Positions 11,801 to 20,700 of a DNA stretch of 64,000 bases are shown in pieces. This stretch comes from Sabethes cyaneus (lineage: Eukaryota > Arthropoda > Insecta > Diptera > Culicidae): positions 94,309,449 to 94,373,448 of the forward strand of contig NC_071355.1 of the NCBI RefSeq assembly GCF_943734655.1, written 5' to 3'. Positions within the stretch are counted from its first letter, which is position 1; each line of letters begins with the position of its first letter. A model generated the notes under the pieces. It was not told the DNA's origin. It was given only the letters and a program-made list of their open reading frames with translations, and did not search any database. The position numbers and the translations under genes are program-made.

Positions 11801-13249
11801 GGAATAAATGAATAAATGAATGATACAAATTTATACAAAATGCAAAAATATGCCGATAAGAAAAGAGACCGTAATTAGCACCGACTTTAAACACGCGTTG
11901 TTAGTTTTTTGGTAAACTAATTTAAAAATAAATAGTAATGTCTGCTGGTCGTATATTCCAGCGTCTCCGAGCTAGTACAAACAAACCAGTCTTTTATCTG
12001 AATGTTGAAAATTTTCAATCATAGGGATTTGATTCATGACTCTCGCATTACGGGAAAATTGACTGAAAAATGCGAAATCCGTTCAGGAAACGGAAAGTTG
12101 AGATACATTACATAGTTGATTCCGGTTAGTTCGAAGAACCGAGCAATTCATCATTTCTAGTCGAAATGCAAAATGTTTGCATAGACATTTACCCGAATAT
12201 TAATCCAATCATCTCGGAGCATGTGAAAATAAATAGGTTCATTACTCTTTATAGAGCCACTGATGACCCATTTGAAGGCCACCTCACTTTAAATGAAGAA
12301 ATGATTTTTTCTCTTACACACCGTACCGTACGAGATCTCAATGCTGACAATTGAAGCGGCTTGCCATGGAGTACATCGGGTTTTTGCACAGATTTTGGTC
12401 TGAGTTACCCGTTTAAAAGAAAAATTGTATTAGTCTTTCCACATTGAAGCTAATAAAAACTTAATCGTATGTGCATGGTGCATGCAACTAATCGTTTGCA
12501 TATAAAAAGACTGAGCAGAAAACTAATTCTTTAAATTTTACTCAATCTACGTCACTTCATATAAGACATCACAACAGCAGTTTTAAAACTATTCTTGCTA
12601 ACGACGCTAGCATACTTCAAATTTCGCTTTCCCTTTCGCTTTATGCAAACGTTAACGAGCTAAATTGTTGACGACCAATTGCTATGAATTAACGTTAATT
12701 TACGAAAAAGATAACGAATTATTCTGACTCGCAGCCGTGAATTTTGTGAGACAAAGTGTCATATACGCTAAATGTGATACATCATGTATCAGTCTTAGGT
12801 TAAATCATACATTAAGATAAATTGGTTCTCAAGAGCAACTGCGCATCACAATATGAAAATTCAAATTTCCTTCAGTAACATTGGCTGTGCCGATAAACAT
12901 TTCATCGAAGCCTAGATTAATGAAGAACGTGCAAACTGTTACAATTCCACTAAAGAATAACACGGAGACACAAAATAATGTCCATCAATGAATAGGAACT
13001 TAAGATCCTAGCTGAAAGTCTTAGATTCTGCGCTACAATGCTAACGCTCGCGAAAGAGTGCTCGCTTGCTTCATTTGTAGCGATTATAAAATTCTCACAC
13101 GGCTCAACCCAGATACGTTCACTGTGCTAAAAACATTTTGTCTTTTGTACTTACAATTCTGTATCCTTGAGAAACACTGCATGAATCTCGTTGATAATCT
13201 TCTCGCAGAAAGCATTATCGTCATCTAGGTCGACAGCATCCGAGGTCAT
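2816..13249 (-). CDS. temp: PTAR1/tempura-like protein, exons 1 and 2 (3' end off the window)
   Basis: Protein prenyltransferase alpha-subunit repeat protein. Drosophila tempura and vertebrate PTAR1 act with Rab geranylgeranyltransferase, and tempura supports Notch trafficking (family knowledge). Exon 1 is 13249-13155 (31 codons plus 2 nt, starting MTSDAVDLDDDNAFCEK), ending at donor gtaagt. Exon 2 is 3261-2816, after a polypyrimidine tract and AG, ending at donor gtaagt. The phase-2 junction rebuilds L-T-G-F-E-I-I-P-M-P, which matches the PTAR1 stretch around IGLIPCPE. Exon 2 holds SPVIHAEHNLGLQSWCIKY, then the alpha-repeat motifs NPDVTTFWNLR and KSNEAFAYRRW. An insert rich in Ser, Gly and Asn between these (about 3010-3100) is longer than in vertebrates. 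About 180 residues are visible; the remaining repeats lie left of base 1. The assignment rests on remembered family sequence, not a search. Confidence 0.85.
3590..4300 (+). pseudogene. Decayed non-LTR reverse transcriptase fragment
   Basis: Broken plus-strand frames read AIKNMKSNRAPGIDCISAEM (near 3612-3670), then a VDFKKAFEQLNHENML-like block (3790-3840), and near 4200-4250 a NDICREAFHWNPQGQR-like C-terminal motif typical of insect LINEs. Stops and deletions lie between the blocks, so this is a relic. The family is not resolved beyond a non-LTR reverse transcriptase. Confidence 0.6.
4690..4930 (-). pseudogene. LINE reverse-transcriptase fragment (VPQGS motif)
   Basis: The minus-strand frame at 4896-4699 contains NNSGVPQGSNMGPLLFKYF, the conserved motif just before the YADD block of non-LTR reverse transcriptases. 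The frame ends soon after, and no YADD is seen. It is an isolated fragment in the tempura intron. Confidence 0.6.
6212..7607 (+). mobile_element. 5'-truncated I/LOA-like LINE nested in the minus-strand LINE, 12-bp target duplication
   Basis: The insertion is bounded by the direct repeat aagtttagtgca at 6200-6211 and 7608-7619, and its 3' end is an A-run (7599-7607). Removing it and one repeat restores the reading frame of the host LINE (GISALN followed by LNITFAFFKQ on the minus strand). Its first codons (WIYSAIVKPRITYAALVWW) are the tail of a reverse transcriptase, so the rest of pol was lost by 5' truncation at insertion. Confidence 0.9.
6232..7482 (+). CDS. RNase H and CCHC-tail fragment of an I/LOA-like LINE polyprotein
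   Basis: An open frame of 416 codons. After the reverse transcriptase tail it holds an RNase H domain with the four acidic positions in FYTDGSK, FQAEIYAI, SDSQAALRAL and HCGIEGNERADELAR. A C-terminal CCHC-like motif follows (CRFCNLECESAHHILCECTA). RNase H plus a terminal CCHC fits I, LOA or R1-group elements. The frame has no stop codon, so the copy is young or little decayed, but it lacks the endonuclease and reverse transcriptase core and cannot be autonomous. Start 6232 is only the first start-like codon in the truncated frame; the true protein began upstream. Confidence 0.85.
   Translation: MKPRITYAALVWWPKTKQKTIQIKLEKLQRLATNAITGAMGTTPSKALDALLNLLPLSQVIQLDAVKNAIRLRRTKNLFSGDLKGHLSILKEFEINPLIFQAEDLMEKKFDFDHLFSIHEPDRSEWERGGPYVRDGSITFYTDGSKLADRVGAGITGPGLNRSVAMGKWPTVFQAEIYAILECTSICLKRKYRYANICIFSDSQAALRALKSVACTSKLVWDCVKLLQQLSTHNRVNLFWVPGHCGIEGNERADELARTGSAMEFIGPEPFCGVSNSTCKMELKKWEENQVKLNWNNTLSARHAKRFIKPNASITQKLLNLSKKDLSTFSGVVTGHCPSKYHLKVIGKLNDDRCRFCNLECESAHHILCECTALFNKRRKFLDKGLLEPSEIWASSPQKVIQFILNILPCWDDAFN
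9060..9902. other. Unassigned intronic stretch
   Basis: Several short plus-strand frames occur (for example 9160-9459 and 9463-9738, the latter beginning inside MWFHFMLLNKFQVPPKPCHH). None shows a recognisable domain, so I do not call a gene. It may be unrecognised LINE sequence left of copy 2. Confidence 0.4.
9903..11178 (-). mobile_element. Non-autonomous non-LTR retroelement, copy 2 (23-bp target duplication)
   Basis: Near-identical to 914-2211 along its whole length, with a few substitutions and small indels (for example a tag-cattcacaatg deletion near 10480). It is flanked by a perfect 23-bp direct repeat at 9880-9902 and 11179-11201 (starting aatttataatgtg). As in copy 1, the T-rich left end is the minus-strand A-tail. 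Both copies start at the same 5' base (minus strand ccctacgataaaactg), which suggests full-length units and not random 5' truncations. Confidence 0.9.
10177..10243. repeat. GATGAT/GATAAT microsatellite inside retroelement copy 2
   Basis: The same triplet array as at 1201-1269. The plus frame reads poly-Met/Thr and the minus frames poly-Ile or poly-Ser; these are not genes. Confidence 0.9.
11600..11823 (+). mobile_element. Possible SINE or LINE 3' fragment with aaatgaat tail
   Basis: A RNA polymerase III B-box-like motif (ggttcgattccc, 11651-11662) lies upstream of a block ending ctggctggctaaagg and a short aaatgaat tandem tail (11800-11823). A tail of simple repeats is typical of retroposed 3' ends. 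No target duplication was found. The rest of 11202-13154 shows nothing assignable. Confidence 0.35.
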
Positions 13250-13751
13250 CCTGCCGATCAGTTTTCGGTTTTTGTCTTTTAAGGAAGAATAATTCTATCA
13301 GCTACCGCAGCACACACGCAATCCGACTCGGGAACCTGTACGGTTGATCACGAACCTCACGACAGCGAATTCTACCAAATAATGAACGACATTGTCGTGA
13401 ATTTTGCAAATATATATAAGAAAAATACGTTGTTACGTTTCACACGAATATTGATAAAAAGTTACGAGACTCTTTAATTAAAATGACATTTGATTTGTCA
13501 TTAGAATGAGATCACATTAGTGTCACCTTGATTTTTCTGTTACTTTCACGCGTACAGATGTTGCTCGCAGGATGTTTGGTCCAGAATGGAAAACGGACCG
13601 ACCTGACGTTTCAATCTCGTGGTCTTCTGCGCAATCAGCTGGAGCAAAATAGAAGTCATAATCGTTGCGAAATTTTCGTCGCTGCTTCGTTACTATGAAG
13701 TAAATAAACAAAATTCTAGTGAGAAGTGGTCACTACTTTTTATAAACTGGA
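13250..13751. promoter_or_regulatory. Divergent promoter region between tempura and ISCA1
   Basis: The two start codons face away from each other across 502 bp, with tempura on the minus strand ending at 13249 and ISCA1 on the plus strand from 13752. A shared bidirectional promoter is inferred from spacing only. No TATA box at a convincing position was recognised. A 62-codon minus ORF (13711-13523) falls here but shows no domain. Confidence 0.5.
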
Positions 13752-15541
13752 ATGGCATCGAAAGTAGTAGCCACCGCCACCGTTAGAGCTGTTAAAGGAA
13801 AAAAGCTTCTCCCAGCGAGGGCTGCATTAACTTTGGTAAAAGTTTTAAAATAGCATACACGTATAAAATACAATTATTTAATACATTTTTACAGACACCC
13901 GCTGCTGTTGCAAGAATAAAACGCCTACTAGATGGAAAAACTGAATATGTAAGTTTAACAGTTCGGCTAAAAAAGTTTTATTATAATGTTTGACTATCTG
14001 CAGATTGGATTGAAAGTGGGAGTCCGCCAAAGGGGATGTAATGGGCTGTCTTATACTCTCGACTATGCTACCAGCAAAGGTGAGTGCGTTTCGCTTTAGG
14101 GGTAAGCAACAGCTTAAATCTGTTATATAAGTGTTGAACGTAAATGGGGAAAATCATGCATCACATTTGCGCCGTTGATGTTTTGTTTTCATGGCATTGG
14201 AAGAAAAAATCTCGCATCAACAATAAGCAGAGCTGCCAGTTAATATTTTAAAATCAGTATTCATGATTTCACCGGTTTCCGTTTCATTCCTTTTACTTAA
14301 AATATTTTATGTATTCGATGCAAGGGGTTTCCAATAGCAGCGATTACTACGCACTTTAGAAAAAAGTTACTTTTGATTACTTTACTGATTGCCAGTAATC
14401 TATCTCTTGTGATTACTAACAATTAATCATGATTACCAATGATTACTTGAGATTATCATTGATTACTATGCTGATTACCTAATTAATTCGTGAATGATTA
14501 CAAAAGTAATCTCTGATTACCACGTTCTATACGACTTACTGGAAACCCCTTGGCTCTAACTAGCCAGCCGCATTTTTTGGCGATGAAGAAGTGTGAAGTC
14601 TAAAGGACGTTTAAGCTCAAAGCTTTGCTTTGTATTGAATGTAGGATGATATAGTATTTTGGACAGGCGTTACGCGTACTCTATTTTGGACATTTACGAC
14701 AAAATCAAATGGAAATGTCCAAAATAGCGTACTCGTAACGTTTGTCCAAGATACATTAATCACCCTATTTATTCCATATTCAAATGGCGTCAGTCCCGGT
14801 GTAGTGGTTTGCATTCAGGCCGAGGATCTGGGTTCAAATCCCAACCCCGCCAAAGTCACGAAAGATCCATACTGTTAATGTGACTATAAAACAAAAAAAA
14901 AATGGTATGATCGTGTATCCAGCTTTTTACGCGCTATAATGGTGGACGCTATAAATTGTGTTCGTAATATGCGAACAATCTCTGACAACTCTGCATACAT
15001 CAAATCTGACACTCTTCTCTTGCAACACTACTGTGCTCTTTCTTTCGTTTACGCCAAAGAAGGAAAGCGAAATGTAAACACAACTATTGCTCTCCTTCTT
15101 TTGCGTAAACGAAAGAAAGAGCAACACTGCCGTACAGGGGAAGAGTGCCCAGTTTTGATGGATGCAGAATTGTCAAAAAGATTGTTCGAATATTACGAAC
15201 ACGATTTATAGCGTCCGCCATTATAGCGCGTAAAAAGCTGGATACTTTGATTCTAAAGCTAAATTGTGAACCACGAAATCAACCTTTTTAATATATTTTT
15301 TCAGATAAGCTGGATGAAGAAGTCATACAGGATGGAGTAAAAGTTTTAATAGACAAAAAAGCACAACTTACACTGTTAGGTAGGCACTTTGTAAAACATC
15401 TCTTAAATGCTGAATCTAATCGTATTTTCTTCAAAAGGTACGGAAATGGATTACATAGAAAATAAACTAGCGTCGGAGTTTGTTTTTAATAATCCAAACA
15501 TCAAGGGAACGTGTGGATGTGGCGAATCTTTTAATATGTAA
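13752..15541 (+). CDS. ISCA1: ISCA1, mitochondrial A-type iron-sulfur assembly protein
   Basis: Encodes 130 residues, close to the usual 129. Five coding exons: 13752-13835, 13895-13948, 14004-14079, 15305-15379, 15438-15541, all with GT-AG ends and matching phases. The N-terminus (MASKVVATATVRAVKGKK) is basic and Ser/Thr/Ala-rich, as in a mitochondrial presequence. The three cluster-binding cysteines are present: Cys58 in QRGCNGLSYTL, and Cys122 and Cys124 in GTCGCGESFN. With ISCA2 and IBA57, the family matures mitochondrial [4Fe-4S] clusters. Intron 3 (14080-15304) is swollen by four mobile elements. The Drosophila orthologue CG8198 has been called MagR; that magnetoreception claim is disputed and nothing here bears on it. 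Confidence 0.95.
14321..14552. mobile_element. MITE with CAAGGGGTTTCCA ends and GATTAC-rich interior
   Basis: The ends are caaggggtttcca and its inverse tggaaaccccttg. The interior is a string of gattac/gtaatc motifs in both orientations. Related copies are at 26908-27162 and 28490-28936. It lies in ISCA1 intron 3. Confidence 0.8.
14642..14766. mobile_element. Foldback MITE in ISCA1 intron 3
   Basis: Nearly the whole 125 bp is one inverted repeat with arms of about 55 bp (taggatgat...ttggacattt and its inverse), with only scattered mismatches. Confidence 0.75.
14787..14901 (+). mobile_element. tRNA-derived SINE, copy 1
   Basis: A tRNA-like head (ggcgtcagtcccggtgtagt...) with a B-box (gggttcaaatccc, about 14830), then aaagtcacgaaagatcc and an A-tail after gtgactataaaac. 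The same family occurs at 48221-48349 and inverted at 59308-59436. Confidence 0.8.
14918..15242. mobile_element. Long-arm foldback element, TA target duplication, ISCA1 intron 3
   Basis: The ends are tccagctttttacgcgctat and its inverse, flanked by TA (14916-14917, 15243-15244). Terminal arms run about 60 bp, and the interior also pairs (gctctttctttcgtttacg with its inverse), so the transcript would fold into one long hairpin. A 90-codon frame inside is only a by-product. Confidence 0.8.
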
Positions 15542-15897
15542 ATATTAAAATGCAGTGATAGTAATGCCATAGAAAAACTAAATAGCGTGTCGAATTGCAG
15601 GATCTAATTTAGTTAGAATGGCTGTTATTTTATATATTAGAAAAATTTAATTTTAGTTCAATAATGGAATAAATACTGGACAGTATACAAACCGTCTTGC
15701 CGTTCATTGAAAGTTTTATGATAGTTTTCTTTAACATGTTTCATACTAATATATTTTTAAGCTGTAAGGGTAGCTCGGGTAACCAATCAAGTCAGACATT
15801 ATGTCAACATTCATGCGGATTTAATTCTTTATGTGCGCGAAACGATGCTCTTCCCAAGTTTGTTTTATTTGTGAAGTAGGTGCGCAGGTTGGTTTAA
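15542..15897. other. ISCA1 3' flank, no further gene seen
   Basis: Contains the presumed 3' UTR; a candidate polyadenylation motif is aataaa within atggaataaatac (about 15665). Nothing else is recognised up to the MITE fragment at 15898. Confidence 0.4.
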
Positions 15898-16187
15898 GGC
15901 TGTGAACCATTTTGCGAAATTTTTAACTTTTTGGTTAAAGTTTGACAGTTCGATGGATTATTTCACCTTCTGTCGAAAATAACCCTGCTCGTGAGCATGG
16001 TTAGTTTTGACAGTTCGATGGTTCTTCTGAGAGCCAATGAGATATGCGCATCAGGCAAAAGAGCTTCGATGTGTTTCACTAATTTTTTCTTGTTTTTCTT
16101 GTTTTTTTACCTTTGTTTTGGATACTTATCGTATAACAAATTTGTTTATTCAGCCCAAGTTGAAATGAGATGAATTTTATCTATCAA
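15898..16187. mobile_element. Truncated copy of the GGCTGTGAACCATTT MITE
   Basis: Starts with ggctgtgaaccatttt after a TTAA, as does the complete copy at 18848-19336. It also shares the atgagatgaattttatctatc block in inverted orientation. The matching outer end is absent, so the copy is truncated or rearranged. Confidence 0.6.
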
Positions 16188-16334
16188 AGGAGTAAAGAAC
16201 ATCAAAAACTCATCCAGTACCAACCCGGACTGAATAAACAAATTCGCTATTACAGAAACACATCTTAATCCTCACTTCATACACACTTAACAAAAAGCAC
16301 CAAATTCGGTAAAATGTTACCGAAATCTTAACAA

Positions 16335-17347
16335 CTGGCATAGGTATGGTATAGGTGGTCCGTTGCTGCGTTGGTTCCGTTCATACTTATCCGATCGCCA
16401 CTTAAAGGTGAACATTGAGGGCAGTCTCTCTGGATCGTTCACTGCTCATTCTGAAATACCACAAGGCAGCCATCTTGGTCCTAATATTCCTAATCTACTT
16501 CAATGACGTCAACTACCTGCTTAAAGGTCCGCGACTCTTGTTTGCTGACGACCTCAAGTTATACTCAAAAGTCGAAAATCTATCCGACGCCGCTGTCCTT
16601 CAGGAGGAACTATCGACCTTTGACAAATGGTGTGTCGACAACCGAATGCTGCTTAACCCCAACAAGTGTGAAGTCATCACATTTTCCAGAAAGCTGAGCC
16701 CGTTCGCTTTTGACTACAAGCTGTCAAATACGCCATCACGTCGTGAAAACTGCGTCAAGGATCTGGGGATACTGCTCGACTCTAAACTTACATTCAAACA
16801 GCACATCGCGTACATCGTAGACAAAGCCTGCAGAAACCTCGGATTCATCATGCGCATCGGCAAGAACTTCAACGATGTTTACTACTTGAAAGCTCTTTAT
16901 TGTGCATTAGTCCGCTCCAACCTTGAATACTGTGCTCCAGTTTGGAGCCCATACTATCAAAATGGAGTTAGCCGAATCGAGTCAGTGCAGCGGAGATTCA
17001 TTCGTTTTGCTCTTCGGAAACTTCCGTGGAATAACCCTTTCCAGCTGCCAAGCTACGAACAACGCTGTAGGCTCATCGACCTAGACCCCCTTCATGTTCG
17101 TCGCGATGTAAATAGAGCAACAATTGTCTCCGATTTATTGACCTCACGGGTGGATTGCCCGTATATATTGCAAAACCTTGATATTCACGTCCAGAGTCGT
17201 ACATTACGCAATAGCCACTTTTTACACGTGCCGAATCGACGGACTAACTACAGCAGCTTCAGCACGATTACCGGTCTCCAACGCCACTTTAACCGCTTTT
17301 ACTCCAGCTTCGAATTTGACGTCAGCCGTAGCGTGCTGAAAAATCAC
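16335..17347 (+). pseudogene. CR1/Jockey-like LINE reverse-transcriptase part, plus strand
   Basis: Frames read LRWFRSYLSDRHLKVN, then EIPQGSHLGP, a frameshift, then LLFADDLKLYSK with the FADD catalytic motif at about 16545. The C-terminal region follows (NRMLLNPNKCEVITFSRKLS, GILLDSKL, YCAPVWSPYYQNG, NRRTNYSSF). It is the fuller sister of the minus-strand LINE at 5190-9060. Its own 3' end, with ggccacaaggcctgttgatg and an aaataaac tail, is displaced to 18411-18490 by an inserted element. A separate scrap near 16240-16285 reads ITETHLNPH, an endonuclease-like motif. Confidence 0.75.
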
Positions 17348-18410
17348 TTTTTTGACGTAGGACTACGTCTTACGGCAAGTTTTGAGATAGGATGTCATTC
17401 CAAAAAATCGAAAAATGCGAGCGTCACGAAAAATGAAAGGTTTTGAGCGCTAATAGCTCAGCGGTTTTCCGATCGATTTTCAATATTCTTACACCAATCG
17501 ATTGGAAAATCTTCAAAGAATTTACCCAAATGTAGAAAAGTATGGATTCTTGATGTTGAACTATTGAAAAATTGAAAATAATGAACCTATGTTTTACCAG
17601 AATTCTCGCTTCGTGATTGGTTGGAAGATTCTTTAGGATGATCTAAACCAATACCAATTTGATATCTGTGCTTGGGAAGCAAGCCAAAACAAGTGACCAA
17701 GTTTCCTCATTTCAACAAGATTTCTTACGACCGCGATTAAACCTAGACCATTTTGATGTCCTTGCTTGGGAAGTACACCAGAAAGAGTGACAAAACCCCC
17801 TCGTGCCAACAGATTTCTTAAGAAACGCGAATAAACCTAGTCCAATTTAATGTCCGTGTTAGGGAAGTGTGCCAGAAAAAACGACCCAAGTTAATTGTCA
17901 CAACAGATCGCAAATTCTTTACTGCGAGACGATTAAACCTAGGCGAATTTGATATCTGTGTTGGAAAAAAGTGCTACAGCTGTAGTGTTCGGTTATAATA
18001 TGACTCTGTATGAATACGCATGCTTGCCGTTTCATTAGAAGTGTAGTGAAAAGATGTGCTGTTGATAAAATAGGATGGAATTGGTAAAAGCCCTTCAACG
18101 TGGGGAACCATAGGTAATAAAACAATCTTTAAGTTCTGTAGCAGGAAAGCAATAGTATGTGTTTTTGATTTTGTCAAATTGTTTCCAAATGCACATAAAA
18201 ATAACTCTGAAATCTTTTGAAGATTGAACGTATGCAATGTTACTACTTTGATAAATGTTACATACAACGCATGTTGCCTAAAGCATGTATACATGAAGAA
18301 TCGAATGATTACAAGCATGGATACATGCTACTATCACTACCAAGAGGCTTACGTAGTCCTGCGTCACCTATATATGCGGTCGTGTCTTGTGCACAACCCC
18401 TCTGATTTTT
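17348..18410. mobile_element. Inserted element splitting the LINE from its 3' tail
   Basis: The coding end of the LINE stops near 17347 and its 3' untranslated tail resumes at about 18411; the sister copy at 5190-5300 runs straight across this point. The left end (ttgacgtaggactacgtct) and the sequence near 18345-18370 (ttacgtagtcctgcgtcac) are inverted relatives, suggesting terminal inverted repeats. It carries the tandem array at 17626-17975. Exact edges are uncertain. Confidence 0.5.
17626..17975. repeat. Decayed tandem repeat, about 100-bp unit, 3-4 copies
   Basis: Successive blocks share gcgattaaacctag...tttgatgtcc...ttgggaagt...ccagaaagagtga...caacagatttctta, each diverged by substitutions and small indels. 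Confidence 0.7.
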
Positions 18411-18490
18411 TCAATAGCGCGTAGTTTTTAGGTTAAATTATCATTTGGGCCACAAGGCCTGTTGATGTACAAATAAATAAACAAATAAAC
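18411..18490 (+). mobile_element. 3' end of the split CR1/Jockey-like LINE
   Basis: Contains gggccacaaggcctgttgat and an acaaataaataaac tail, the same 3' end as the minus-strand LINE at 5190-5250. Confidence 0.7.
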
Positions 18491-18847
18491 TGAACGTTCG
18501 GTAAAAATTTTGATGGTGCCAATCGACGTTTACAGATCAAATGGAATCCGTTTTTGTGTAATTACTGATCAACTAGGACAAGTGGCTTCTATCATAAACT
18601 GCAGCCACAGAGAACAGATTAACGGGCTCGAAGGAAGTAATCGATTTTTTGTGTGTAAATCTGTCGGTAGCGCCCTCCAGAAATAGTTTGTCAAAGGCAT
18701 AAAAAATATCCATGTACCTTTATCAATATTTCTTTGTGCTGGAGTTACATAGCAGCGATGGCAGCGACATCAAGATTTAGTTTGCCACTTACTGCTCGAG
18801 AGGTACTCTATTGAAGGATTAGTCGTAGGCTACATAAAAACCTTTTA

Positions 18848-19336
18848 GGCTGTGAACCATTTCGCGAAATTTTTAACTTTTTGGTTAAAATTTGACAGTT
18901 CGATGGTTATTTCGCCTTGAGTGGTTAAAATCAGTTCAGAATGTGAACCATTTCATATTTGACGGATTGATAGTTTTTTTTTGCTCAATGAGAGCATATA
19001 AGGTGAGGATGAAAATATTGTTTTTTCTGTCCGAGTTAAAATCGGAGGAATTTTTGATGTTCATTTGCTTTTTTTGATAGATAAAATTCATCTCATTTCA
19101 ATCCGGGTTGTTTGAACAAATTTGTAATGCGATAAGCATCCATACCAATGTAAAACAAATCTATCGAAAAATCAGCGAAACTTGTCGAAGCTCTCTTCCT
19201 CACCTGTGCATATCTCATTGGCTCTCAGAACTTGGTTAAAACTAACCATGCTCCCGAGCAGGGTTATTTTCGGAAAACTATCGAACTGTCAAATTTTAAC
19301 CAAAAAGTTAAAAATTTCGCGAAATGGTTCACAGCC
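18848..19336. mobile_element. GGCTGTGAACCATTT MITE with TTA target duplication
   Basis: The ends ggctgtgaaccatttcgcga and its inverse extend as arms of about 60 bp. It is flanked by TTA at 18845-18847 and 19337-19339. A 3-bp TWA duplication is the hallmark of PIF/Harbinger-type elements. Confidence 0.85.
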
Positions 19337-19362
19337 TTACACACTTTTTGTCAATTACCTTA

Positions 19363-19604
19363 TAGCGAATTCATAAATTAACCTGAGTTCGTGCTAACTC
19401 GAACCCGAAATTTATGAACGATACGGGCAGTTTGACAGATCGACCCGTAAACCGTAATGCTAGACAGTTTTAACCTGCGCTTCAAACTGAATGCTGTCAG
19501 TTAAACCGAAATGCAATCTCGGTTAATTTATGAACGCTTTGACAGCACTTCGATTAAAACTGAGTGCTAATCGACCTGAGCCAGGTTAATTTATGAATTC
19601 GCTA
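19363..19604. mobile_element. TAGCGAATTCATAAATTAACC MITE with TTA target duplication
   Basis: The ends tagcgaattcataaattaac and its inverse are flanked by TTA at 19360-19362 and 19605-19607. The target duplication fits PIF/Harbinger. It is inserted in MITE copy A, 23 bp from the other nested MITE. Confidence 0.85.
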
Positions 19605-19785
19605 TTAGTCTGTTCTCTGTGCAAATAGCATCAATGTTCGAAATAGATTGCGAAATTAAAATCATCTGAGTAAGAAAGAGATAAATTTCGCAATATTATT
19701 GCTCAAATATCTTTTGGCTAAAAATTTGGTTAAAAACAAGTATTTGTTGTTGTTAACGCATAGTTCAAAATGTATTGTTGTTGCA

Positions 19786-19879
19786 GTTGAAAACCGTAAT
19801 AATCGACGTGAGACGTAGTTGCGACACACAGAACAAGAATAAAACCCAATGTCGCACGTCGATTATTACGGTTTTCAAC
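19786..19879. repeat. Short foldback repeat
   Basis: Arms of about 25 bp (gttgaaaaccgtaataatcg at 19786 and its inverse ending at 19879) enclose a loop of about 44 bp. Confidence 0.7.
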
Positions 19880-20700
19880 GGATCATTGGAAAAGCTAAAA
19901 AATTTCACAGATGGTTCCAGCATAGACATGTTCTGTCAAACACACTCGACGAACGTCTATGACCGACTGTCATCAAACTGCCTTGCAATCTGATTGGTCC
20001 ACCTAAAAAGACCGGTTCAGATTAACCGTTATCAACCGTCAACAACAACCGAACGGCAAGAAATTATGACGTGTAATCTGTATCAGCCTTAAAGTTTACT
20101 CTAAATATGCCACGTGGGGCTTTAGTGTCCATCTAGCGGCAAGCATGAGCAAAAGCTACCTACCATGATCAACTGCAACAGCATTATTTGTGTTTAAATC
20201 TGTGATCATGTTTCGATTTACTTTCACCCTGTATCGTTTGTTGAGTCTATTCAAGGTCTATCTCCCGTCTGTCCGCATCAAGGTCCGCGGGGTGGTGTGG
20301 CTGTCAAACTACATACATTATCCATGTCCCACTCATTGTTTTTGGTACTTTTGGTTCTGGTGCCTACTTAAAGGTTTATTCATTTTAAGACTACTGAAAC
20401 TAATTAGAAAGCAGTTAAACACAGCCTTTCAGCTATAATTTAACTAATATAAACTGTTATTTTCGGTATACTGGCTGGTTCCAAGTTGTCGCCGTCCATG
20501 GATGTTTAGTCCGCAAAATTATGGCAATTTCACACCCCTGATCAAGGTCCGCATAGATCTCTTTCCACCTTGTTCCATCCTTTCCGGCAAAAGTTTTTAA
20601 AATGTAGATAAAGCAGATTGAAACGTATGTCGGTTACTGCATACAATGTCAAAACTGACAACTTCGGTCGCTTTGGATTTTGACTGTTCTTGTTTTTTTA
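19880..20700. other. Intergenic, nothing recognised
   Basis: No domain-bearing ORF is seen. A hydrophobic 82-codon frame at 20190-20438 has no recognisable features. The 5' region of RasGAP begins to the right. Confidence 0.4.

Larger units (their letters stand above)
3262..13154 (-). other. 9.9-kb intron 1 of tempura, filled with mobile elements
   Basis: Its boundaries are the donor at 13154-13153 and the acceptor at 3263-3262 (minus strand). It contains, left to right, LINE debris (3590-4930), a CR1/Jockey-like LINE with a nested LINE (5190-9060) and retroelement copy 2 (9903-11178). Stretches 3262-3590, 4300-4690, 4930-5190 and 9060-9902 show nothing assignable. A short GATCA tandem lies at 4630-4655. 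Confidence 0.75.
18606..19621. mobile_element. CACAGAGAACAG MITE, copy A, carrying two nested MITEs
   Basis: The outer ends are cacagagaacagattaac and tctgttctctgtg. With the two insertions (18848-19336 and 19363-19604) removed, the remainder is about 280 bp and aligns with the uninterrupted copies at 27209-27491 and 27882-28163. Confidence 0.85.

Noticed and set aside
14787..14860. Functional tRNA genes at the SINE heads (also 48221 and 59360)
   Set aside because: The B-box is present, but the sequences do not fold into a full cloverleaf by eye and are followed by the same SINE body and A-tail in each copy.
17626..17975. CRISPR-like array
   Set aside because: Units of about 100 bp diverge along their whole length with no constant repeat/variable spacer pattern, and the genome is eukaryotic.
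20190..20438. Hydrophobic 82-codon ORF as a small membrane protein gene
   Set aside because: No conserved motif, no clear promoter or splice context, and a composition expected from AT-rich noncoding sequence.
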